This document shows, one piece after another, positions 56,348 through 64,000 of a DNA stretch of 64,000 nt. Every line of letters starts with the position of its first letter. The first letter of the stretch is position 1. The notes under the pieces are model-generated. The model did no database searches. It worked only from the letters and a program-made list of their open reading frames with translations, and had not been told where the DNA came from. The translations under genes and the position numbers were made by a program. Source of the stretch: Moniliella sp. 'wahieum'. Lineage: Eukaryota; Basidiomycota; Moniliellomycetes; Moniliellales; Moniliellaceae. The stretch spans positions 310,001-374,000 of the forward strand of contig RSEE01000026.1 in assembly GCA_003971905.1 (NCBI GenBank), written 5' to 3'.

Positions 56348-58598
56348 ATGCCAGCTCCTCCCCGCCGCTCCGCTGGCTCCGCCGACCCCCCGCCCCTCCC
56401 ACTCGTTCTACCGGCCGCGACGTGGCACCCGCCCGCGCCCGCCAGCAACCCGGTGCTCCCGCGGGCCAGCGCACTGGCGCCCACACAGCCCACCCTCCTG
56501 CTTACTCTGCCGCCCACCTCCCTTGTCTTCGCCCGCCGCAGGCGCTATCAGTCCGCTCGACCGCCCGTATGTGGCAGTGTCGGTGGACGAACAGGTCTCC
56601 GATGAAGCGGAAGAGGCGCAGCTCATTGTCCCCAGTCCCAAGCTCGATGAAAAGCGTCCCCAACCACCCCTTCGGCTTGCCCCGTCCCGTCCCCTGTCCC
56701 ACGCCGGCCTGGACTGCGTTCGTTCTAGTTGGCCTTTATGTCGTGGCGGGGACACTAGCCATCGTGCGCCCGTCGGTGCCTTGCCCAGGCCAGCGCTTCG
56801 CCACATGCGCCATGCCTACCAGCACGACGCCCATAGCCCTGCGCAGGCGGTCGCCCTGGCCACCCAAAGGCAAAGCACCCAAGAAGACCAACGTGATCTT
56901 CATGATCTCGGATGGGTTTGGGCCGGCTAGTGAACGTTGACTCGAGCGTTTACCCAGGCTTTGCGGCCAAGGTGCCGATGCAAGTGCGCCGGTGCACCCT
57001 CCTCCGGCCCAGCTGCCGCTGGAAGTTCCTCGTTGGTCAACACCGTTCGATGAGCACCGACAGTCTGGTGACCGACTCGGCCGCTGGAGCCACCGCATTT
57101 GCTTCGGCAGCAAGAGCTACAACGGTGCGATTGGTGTGGTGGCCAATGTGTCTGGCCCGGGGGTACCAGTCCTGTGGCCACCCTGTTTCGAAGCGGCCAA
57201 GCTGCAAAAGGGGCTCTTGACCGGCGTGGTGGTCACGTCCCGTCTGACGGACGCTACCACCAGCCTGTTTATCTCGCATCGGATGATCGGTCGATGGAGC
57301 CTCTGATTGCGAACACATTGTCCGTGCAGTCTCAATGGTCTCTCTACCCGCCCAGCATGGCTCAGGGACCAGCACTACAACGTATCCACGCACCGTCGAT
57401 TTGGCCATTGGCGGAGGTGCGTGCGCCTTCCTGCCTTCGACCCACCCCCTCAAGCTGCCGCAAGGACCTGTCGATCTTCTTTCCGAAGCTCGTCTGGGGG
57501 AGTGGAACGTCGCGGCTCGTGGTTGGATGCGAAGGATCCGGTCCCAGTCCACTGGATCGGGCGCCCACGGTGCAGCCGAATTGACACCGGATCTTATGGA
57601 GCATGAGGTGTCGGGTCCGATTGGGGACCGGTCTACTTGGGTGCCAGAAGTGTTGAAGGCCAAGAGCGCGACGGGTACTGCAATTCCGTTCCTTGGATTG
57701 ATGGCGCCTTACAACACGCCGTACGAGGTGGACCGTCTGCAGTCTGGCTACCCACCCGGGGTCCGAGGAGGAAGCCCACGCGCGCTGGCCTTCCCTCAAA
57801 GAGTTGGGCATGGGCGCCATCCATGCTCTCCATGCCGACCAAACCAACGAGAATGGGTTTATGCTCATGATTGAAGGCTCTCAGATCGACCTGTGTGCAC
57901 ACGAGAATGACCCAGCGTGCCATGCGTTCGAGGCGTCCGCGTACCAAGACACCATTGCTGCTGTCTCGGCCTGGGTCGATGCGCACAACAATGAGGAGGA
58001 GGAGACCATCCTCATCTCCACCTCGGACCACGAGACTGGGGGGCTGACTCTCGGGCGGCAACTGACCCCAGCGTACCCCAACCGCCTACTACCCTGAACG
58101 CCTCATCCACGCCAAGGCCAGCGCAGCCACGTTGAGTCGCAAATTGGTGACCCATGTCACAGCTGCCTCGGCATCGCACCAGCCCGTTTCCAAGTCCAAG
58201 CTAGAAGAGTGGGTACGGATCCAGATTCTTGGCCAGGGGGGAGCAGGATTTGGTCCCAAGACTGGCGGGCCCGTGCGGGATGAAGAGGTGGCGGTGTGTG
58301 ATGACCTGTCTGGATTGGCTCGAGCCCGAGTCGGCGCAAGCTGCCATGATGGTGCCCCCGATCAACACGCATGATACTTGTCGCCGCGCCATTGCCGACC
58401 TCGTTTCGCGGCGGGTCGAGGTGGGTTGGTCACGCAAGGCCACACGGGGGTCGATATCAATGTGTATGCGCATGGCGCTCCGGTCGTTGCGGACCTCAAG
58501 GGCAACATGGACAATACGGAGGTGGCCCAGTCATTGCCACCACGCTCCAGCTGGATTTGGATGCCATCACACAGCAACTGCAAGCGTCGTACCAGTAA
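56348..58598 (+). CDS. PHO8: Vacuolar alkaline phosphatase
   Basis: Repressible zinc phosphomonoesterase of the vacuole, a type II membrane protein. A Pro/Ala-rich cytosolic head is followed by one transmembrane helix (TAFVLVGLYVVAGTLAIV, about 56715-56770). The catalytic domain starts KKTNVIFMISDGFGPAS. The nucleophile Ser is in SLVTDSAAGATAFASA (about 57062-57110), metal ligands in HADQTNENGFMLMIEGSQID and ISTSDHETGGLTLG (about 58012), and HTGVDINVYAHG (about 58437). The end is QLDLDAITQQLQASYQ. At least eight frame slips occur, all with homology resuming. The cytosolic head is longer than in yeast Pho8, so the start at 56348 is provisional; an N-terminal intron cannot be excluded. Confidence 0.87.
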
Positions 58599-58848
58599 GG
58601 TTTTGGCCGGCCAGTGTTCCAGTTTCCTTGTGCCCCTTTTTGCCCTGTGCGCAGCCACTTCACAGCCCTCTCCTCTTGGCGCAATCATATGAATTCAACT
58701 CCATCGCCCTGTAGCATGCCCCCATTATGTGCCCTGCCAGAAGATGGTACTGAGATGGGGTGGTGATGGAGAGGAGAAGGAGCGGGGGGTTGAACGTTGA
58801 CTTGGCAGAGGTGCGACGGTCAAAATCGAACAAATGCGACGACACCGA

Positions 58849-58853
58849 AAAAG
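58849..58853 (-). terminator. Pol III terminator of tRNA-His
   Basis: Five consecutive T on the minus strand directly after the tRNA 3' end. Confidence 0.7.
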
Positions 58854-58855
58854 AG

Positions 58856-58951
58856 TGACTGCCCCCAGAATCGAACTGAGAATAACAGAGCTCGTAGAGC
58901 TTTACGATCGTGTCTCCACAATCTGTCGTGATACCTTTTCACCAGGCAATC
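58856..58951 (-). tRNA. tRNA-His (GTG) with 25-nt intron
   Basis: Read on the minus strand: acceptor GATTGCC pairs with GGCAGTC (one G-U), discriminator A; D stem GTGA/TCAC; anticodon stem ACAGA/TCTGT; loop TTGTGG plus C after the intron, i.e. anticodon GTG with U33; variable TATT; T arm CTCAG-TTCGATT-CTGGG. The intron (AGACACG...ACGAG) sits between positions 37 and 38 and contains CAC, which can pair with the GTG anticodon as in classic eukaryotic pre-tRNA. A T-run (CTCTTTTTC) follows as Pol III terminator. The loop TTGTGGC equals the usual fungal His loop. Confidence 0.9.
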
Positions 58952-59271
58952 GTTGTGAACGCGAAGAAATAAACAGCATCAGTACGAGAGCCAACTGCAC
59001 CTGGTTAGTTCCAAACCCAAACCAAACAAAGCCCCATCCAGCAATGCTGTGATCACGCATCACGCGTCACCCGCGGGCACTAATCACCGATTTCAATCTG
59101 GTTTCCCAATCCTCTCGGCCGAGCGGAGGAGCAGGCCACACCCCAGCGCTCTTTTCACACAGCCGCCCGACGACGCGACGGACGGCCGCAGCCAGCGGCC
59201 CTCAGCGACCATCACCCGTCGCCGTGCCCAGCCCCAACGCCCTCCGCCCACCATAGCGCCCTCCCGCCCCC

Positions 59272-59757
59272 ATGTCTGCCGCCCACCGGAGCACCCTCCG
59301 CACACCATCCCTCCCCGCCGACCCCCGCTCCCCCGCTTCTGCCTGTGCAGCAAGCCTAGGGCCTCGTCGGGACCGGTGTCGGAACCCCCCGCCGCGCCTG
59401 CACCAACATCATCACCCCAGCGCTGGTCCTTCCTATCCCACCACCCCCTCGGCGCCACAAGAAGAGGCATGCCATCGTAGAGAGTCCAAGCCTGAATCGG
59501 TGCTCGAGGCAGAGTACGAACTCGCACGCGTCGCAAACCCAAACGCGGCATTGCTGCACCACGTCGCTGGCTCCCGATGGCCCAGGCGCCCAGTTACCCA
59601 TCCGACCAACGTCGCCTCACCTGACCATGAAGTAGTTGTGTTTGGTTTCCCTGCTTTTGGTTTTCCCCGCTGTGTTCCCATGCTAATCGCGTCGCAGCCG
59701 AGACTACCGCCCCTCCCAGGTTATGGCCTAGATTGAGTGCGCCGCACCTCACAGCCC
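59272..59757 (+). other. Possible upstream exon of the CENP-B-type gene
   Basis: An open, Pro/Ser-rich stretch on the plus strand (MSAAHRSTLRTPSLPADPRS, later ESVLEAEYELARVANPNAAL) runs to about 59635. A candidate intron from GTAGTT (about 59630) with GCTAATC branch to GTCGCAG (about 59698) would join it to the next gene. Plausible but unproven. Confidence 0.35.
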
Positions 59758-60992
59758 ATGTCCAGTCTCCCCCGAACGTTTCCCCCCTCCGCACGGTACA
59801 ATGAGACGATGAGCAAACTGGTCGTATCGAGTCCCGACGTGAGCCAAGTGTCCAGACTGACAAGCCTCGGGGCACACAAAAAGCGTGCGAAGACTTGGAT
59901 CGACGATACGGATCGACAACGGATCGTCAGCACGCGGCGGCTAATCCGGGAATGAAAACAGGGTGACATTGCTGCGCTCTTTCGGTTGGAGCGGAGTACA
60001 GTGAGCAAAATCTGAAGCACAAGGACCGGTACTTGGCCATGAAGGTCGACGAGCCCTTCCTTGCTCAAGATCGCACGATCCGCCGCCCCGAACTGGAGAG
60101 CAAGTTGCTGGCGTACGTGCATGGCTGGCATCGGAAGGAGCGCCGCTCCCGGACAACCACATGCTCCGTGCCAAAGCCGCTGAGATTGACATGAGCCTGC
60201 GGGCAAGCCAGCCACCAGAACGGGAGGCAAGTGCGTCAGGCAGTCATGTGCTCAGTGGCTCCCCCGGCCTCCCTTTTGACCATCCGATGCGGCTTTCCGA
60301 CTTTCGGGCACGGAACCGCCTCATGGACCCTTCTCTGATGTCGCAGACAGACCGGAACGCAACCTGAGCAGCATGCGCCCAATGGGCCCGCATCCGCTCC
60401 TGCCTGGTGCCAAGCACCAGTCGCCTACCTGGAACGACCCGAGTCCCTGTGGCAAGGACCCAACATGTCACCCGGGGCTAACCTACCACCCTGGCGTTCA
60501 CTCCGCCTCCCCAGGGCCCATCTCGCTGCATGATGCCGACTTGGCCGTGTGCACGCTGCTCCGGTTTGTACGGGAACAACCCGAAGGAGCGTGTTCGCCC
60601 CAGCATCAGTACGTGTTGGGTCCTACAAACCGCGATTGCAGGCCTTACGGCTACTCGGGCGGCGGAGGCGCCTGCCGCGCTGCACCAGACGGATGCGCAG
60701 GTGCAGCCGGTGCAGGGCGCCACGCCCAAACCTCCCACGACGCTCCCTCAGCCACGCCCCCCTTGGTCCTTGAACCTGGTGTTGGCCCCCGCCCCTGCTC
60801 GCCCTGAGATTCTCGCCGCCTCCGAACGACACAAGCCAAATCCCGAATCTAATGGGTTCGATTCCCCAGCTCCTCTCGGCCACAGGTACCGCCGTGGCGC
60901 CCGTACCGGCCGCTCCCTCCCTCCATCCCGCAAGGGATGAGCGTGATGAACCTGTCCCACCGCAACCAGCGTCGCCCCCGCGTTCGTCCTAA
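59758..60992 (+). CDS. CENP-B/pogo-type HTH DNA-binding protein
   Basis: The tandem helix-turn-helix of CENP-B-type proteins is readable across slips: RAKTWIDDTDRQRI, then NPGMK, GDIAALFRLERSTVSKI, and LKHKDRYLAMKVDEPFLAQD. A second half follows: RRPELESKLLAYVHGWHRK, then APLPDNMLRAKAAEI, i.e. the CenpB-HTH. Downstream there is no DDE transposase core. Instead the C-terminus is Pro/Ser-rich with one conserved-looking helical segment (DADLAVCTLLRFVREQPEGA). It is therefore a host regulator-like protein rather than a Tigger/pogo transposon. Frame slips occur near 59925, 59965, 60010, 60140, 60365, 60625 and 60890. The end reads VPAAPSLHPARDERDEPVPP and stops at 60990-60992. The N-terminus is provisional. 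Confidence 0.7.
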
Positions 60993-61369
60993 ACGATGAT
61001 ATATTTCTTATTACCGCATATGCATAGAGAGGATGTTTGAGCATTGGTGCGAGAAGCCAGGGTTTGGTCGTGGTGAGCATGCGGGATGACCACCAAAGAT
61101 CATCGATCAAGGCGCAAGTGGACTTGGTGAGAAGCACAGTGGAGCAAATCGGCCAAGCCAGTTGAAGCATTGCACTTCGCAATGCAGGACAGGGTGCGAT
61201 CTGATGTGGTGCATGATCGATGAACAGTTGATCGATAATGGGTGATCGGATTCGATATTCTGATGGTAATGTCGATCGGCACTGGTTGGCCCGAGAAGGC
61301 GCCGCCCCGAGACTAGCGACTGGATTATTAGAGCCTCAGGATGCTGAGGCGCTGACGCATTGACGGTAC

Positions 61370-61397
61370 TCAGTACCGGGTACTGAGTATACTGAGG
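61370..61397. repeat. Heptamer array TCA-GTAC / TGA-GTAT
   Basis: ACTCAGTACCGGGTACTGAG is a near-perfect inverted repeat built from TCA-GTAC and GTAC-TGA around CGG. Confidence 0.85.
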
Positions 61398-61957
61398 GCA
61401 CCAGAATATACGAATGCTGTCTGGATCCTGCTAACCCTCAGGACCAGAAAAGTTCGATCACGAGATTTTGGCCTCTGAGACGCTCAGCTTGTGGCTGGGC
61501 GGCTGTGGAGATGCGGATGGTCGATGGCACAATAAGTTGCCCTCTGGGTGCCGCGTGCGTTGCTCGCGTTACGCGTTACGAGGTACTGCCGACCGGCTAC
61601 CGATGGCCGATGTTCGGTGGTGGACGCGGGAAACAGACCACCAAGCACGAGGCAAGAGAGGGTGTCTGTTAGCTAAGACCGCCACGTCCAACAGGTCCGT
61701 GCGCAGACGTGGTCACGCGGAACGGAGCGCACCCCATCGCGCGGTGACGTCAGCGTGCCTGGCTGTGGCGGTCACTGCGGAGAGGACAGGATGATGTCGA
61801 TGATCGATCGGCTGGGTGTGTCGATAGAGCACCACGATCGGGGGGGGCTACGCGCGATGGCCCACGATGCCCGGCATGAGCCCCATGCGCACCGGAACGT
61901 CTGAACGCTGAGGGATGCTGCGTAACCCGCGCAAGACCTGCCTGGGCGAGGCAGGGC

Positions 61958-61968
61958 GTATATATATA
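61958..61968 (+). promoter_or_regulatory. TATA box upstream of RTC3
   Basis: Alternating TATATATATA, about 90 bases before the RTC3 ATG, followed by a pyrimidine-rich leader. Position and sequence fit a TATA element. Confidence 0.55.
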
Positions 61969-62054
61969 CCTCTGACCATCTAGCTGTCTGCCTTGTTGCT
62001 TCTCGCCCAGCTCCTCCCCTCTACCTTTTTTCACTCTCTCTTTCCAGTCTCACC

Positions 62055-62765
62055 ATGCCACGTCAGTTCTTCAAGGTGGTCTACAAGGCCGAGCACGACG
62101 CGCAAGAGGAGTTCAATGTGGTGGTCAATGGCCCCGAGTACGAGGCATGGAAGAAGGGGACAAGACCATCCCCTAACCGACGTTGTCGACTCGTTGACAT
62201 TTTGTTACCCCCCAGGGCAGCCAAGGCATCATGGGTCGTGCCAGCAGCAGCAGCTCGACAATGCCTTTGGCTCCCACAAGGACGATGTGGTGGTTGCTGA
62301 GATCCTGGAGAAAGGGTCTCTTCTGTCTGCTAGTATGTCCGCCTCTGCCTTTTTGGGCTTTCTGCTCCCCCCTTTCCCCCCACGCCTGTCCGCATCAGGC
62401 GCAACCTGTCCTTTTGTGTCGGATCATCGCCGAGAAACTGACCTGACTTCTTGCATCCAACAGGCGCCAAAGATGGGTACTCCACTACGAACGACAGCAA
62501 GCTCGCGGGTAACAGTGTATCCAAGGCGCTACCCACGGAGGTCGGTAAACCGAGTTGCAGGGATTCTAATGAGCAAGCCCGAGCGCTTCGGGTGCCCGAT
62601 ACTATCGCGTTTGCACCGCGCTGCGTTCCTCGTGTGCTTCCCAACAAGCGTATTGAAGCTGAGAGGGAAGCGGGGTACGATCAACGCCGAGACAGCTGCA
62701 ACGCTCAAGTGAAGGCGTGGATTAACGTGGATCGTGCCATATACTGTGCAAGTATACTCAGTTGA
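62055..62765 (+). CDS. RTC3: SBDS N-domain protein, Rtc3-like
   Basis: Rtc3 (yeast YHR087W) is a small stress-induced protein with the SBDS N-terminal fold, implicated in RNA metabolism. The match is clear: QFFKVVYKAEHDAQEEFNVV, then across slips IPLTDVVDSFDIFVTPQGSQ, GIMGRASSSS, LDNAFGSHKDDVVVAEILEK and, after the intron, AKDGYSTTNDSK. The intron (62333-62463, GTATGT to CAACAG) is at the Ser codon. Four homopolymer losses fall within about 60 bases near 62155-62215 (G5 to G4, C5 to C4, T3 to T2, T5 to T4); adding those bases restores the domain exactly. After about residue 115 the open frame continues for about 90 further codons of non-family sequence, so the real stop may be near 62510-62530. 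Confidence 0.8.
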
Positions 62766-63155
62766 TATACACATCGGATACCTGCTACATTCGCAATCCA
62801 AGTTCCAAGTGCGAACACCTGCCACGGTGTATTATATGGATAGATGTTAGACCACCGAGACGCGAAGTAATAGGAGCAGGGCGTGGTACGATGGCCACAA
62901 TCCTTGATACCCCAAAGCAAGCAGAAGCCTACGACTGGAGGGCGGGGACATCGTTAGTCTATTACCAGGAGAATTGAGGAAGGGACGTTCAGCGCGTTCT
63001 TCTTGGGGCACTTCACAAAACGTGCCTGTTGCTCATCGTCCATCCCTGATTTCTATGTCCCCGAGATCCTACAAGGAGCCTTCTTTGTATCCTTCATCAT
63101 AATTGGCGATGATGGATTCGGACCTATAGGCCATCAAGGATTTGGCAGAGGCCTC
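62766..63155. other. Intergenic region
   Basis: About 390 bases between convergent genes; no gene, tRNA or repeat array recognised. Confidence 0.5.
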
Positions 63156-64000
63156 TCATAATATGGTAAGATCTTCGCTCTTGCGTGAGCTCTTTTTCTT
63201 GCGACGCAGGTACGAAAGCGACAGGAGACAGATGACAAGAACAGTGGGTCTTAGGGCACGTAGCCACTTCCTGCTGGTATTGCCGTTGGAAGGAGGGGGA
63301 GGAGGGTCCATCTCTGATGAAGAAGAGATGGTCCGATACCGCCGCCCTGGACGGAGGACGGTCAAGGTGGTAGGAGAGATGGACCGAGCGCGACTGCCGC
63401 TACTGGCGGTCCGGGAGCGCATCGCTTCTGGTGAGACGGCGGGAGAGAGCTTGTGGACCGGCGTGAGGCAGGAGATGGGGAAAGGGATTCTCTCCGCTTC
63501 CGTTCTTGCATGATGGCAATTTGCAGTTGGTGCGCGGTAGTGCCATACGTACGTTCCCGTTCCTCTCGCGCCATTCCACGTGCCTCGGCAGCTGCAAGCC
63601 TGCAGCACACTCACCTTGCTCACAACCGTATCTTGTTCAGGCTGAAAGCTAAAGTGGGACGGAGACGCGAATAGCCCACCACCTCTCGCGCATAGTCCCA
63701 CCGCCCCATTCGCCGGCCCAACAATTCCACCACATAGAGCTCCACCAGCTGGTCGTGCCAGGTCCGGTGGTACCGCTTGAAAGGTACGCTTCGCACATAT
63801 GTTGTGCTGCACGGTAGCATGCAGCCTCGCCTGTCTCGGAGGTCGAGGGGCAGAGGCGCCGTCACCCAAGTTGAGCGCAGCCAAGACACAGCCACTACCT
63901 GAACGGGCACATGGGCCAGATCGGATCGTGTTGCAGGGGTAGGGACGATGCTATTGGCACGACGATGATGGGGAAGGAACAGGAGAAGGGTGTCGTGCCA
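63156..64000 (-). CDS. Unrecognised protein with C-terminal hydrophobic segment, 5' end outside window
   Basis: I do not recognise the family. Upstream segments read RSVPFKRYHRTWHDQLVELY and VVELLGRRMGRWDYAREVV, then, after a likely intron (about 63604-63675), LQAAAEARGMAREERERTYG and QLQIAIMQERKRRESLSPS. A Ser/Pro-rich region follows, and the end reads ALRPTVLVICLLSLSYLRRK with a basic tail KKSSRKSEDLTIL. That hydrophobic segment near the C-terminus suggests a tail-anchored membrane protein facing the cytosol. Two or three frame slips are present. Convergent with RTC3. Confidence 0.5.

Larger units (their letters stand above)
60993..62054. other. Intergenic region and RTC3 promoter
   Basis: About 1.06 kb. 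It contains TGATCGA units (61215-61250), a GTAC-type heptamer array (61370-61397), TTACGCG repeats at 61566-61578 and, near its right end, a TATATATATA (about 61958-61968) roughly 90 bases upstream of the RTC3 start. Confidence 0.55.

Noticed and set aside
60840-60885. GGGTTCGATTCCCC resembling a tRNA T arm
   Set aside because: No matching acceptor or D arm upstream; the T stem does not extend to five pairs, and the sequence lies inside the coding tail of the CENP-B-type gene.
59272-60992. Intact pogo/Tigger transposon
   Set aside because: No DDE catalytic domain and no terminal inverted repeats or TA duplication were seen around the HTH gene.

Overview
The window is nuclear DNA of a fungus. 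LYS12 (the fungal alpha-aminoadipate lysine route), ERG3, a Zn2Cys6 regulator, ERS1-type cystinosins, a Dbf4 subunit and a PalB/Rim13 calpain all point that way. A PYM-like exon-junction factor and short introns (about 44-131 nt; GTRNGT donors, CTRAC branch sites, YAG acceptors) argue against a Saccharomyces-type yeast. Intron-poor, GC-rich genes would fit a basidiomycete, perhaps Ustilaginomycotina or a Malassezia-like yeast. That placement is an inference of low certainty.

Layout. 0-11 kb: 3' part of a kleisin, LYS12, mitochondrial uL11, two ERS1-like cystinosins flanking pyruvate kinase, and MET6. 11-16 kb: gene-poor, with a compact LTR retroelement (11804-13204, identical 240-bp LTRs, 5-bp target-site duplication). 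16-31 kb: Zn2Cys6 factor, PYM, CCT3, ERG3, an epsin-like ENTH protein and a secreted alpha/beta hydrolase. 31-41 kb: eIF3c/NIP1, DBF4, a tRNA-Ser-like gene, an unknown gene and phosphofructokinase. 41-46 kb: a nearly gene-free repeat-rich block. 46-56 kb: a thioredoxin-fold membrane protein, a single-pass membrane protein, ABP1 and a PalB calpain. 56-64 kb: vacuolar alkaline phosphatase, tRNA-His, a CENP-B-type HTH protein, RTC3 and an edge-truncated gene. Most genes are unrelated housekeeping functions and no biosynthetic cluster is visible. Central metabolism is well represented (PFK1, PYK1, LYS12, MET6, ERG3).

Two features run through the whole window. First, almost every conserved gene is interrupted by one or several 1-2 nt indels, mostly losses inside homopolymers, while the protein stays perfectly conserved on both sides. 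I read these as residual long-read assembly errors, not pseudogenes, so each CDS below is given as one locus. Second, the intergenic DNA is seeded with heptamer arrays of one grammar: a TGA or TCA trimer alternating with a self-complementary tetramer (CGCG, CTAG, AGCT, GGCC, GTAC, CATG, GATC, TCGA, ACGT and others). This is the most unusual signal I found.
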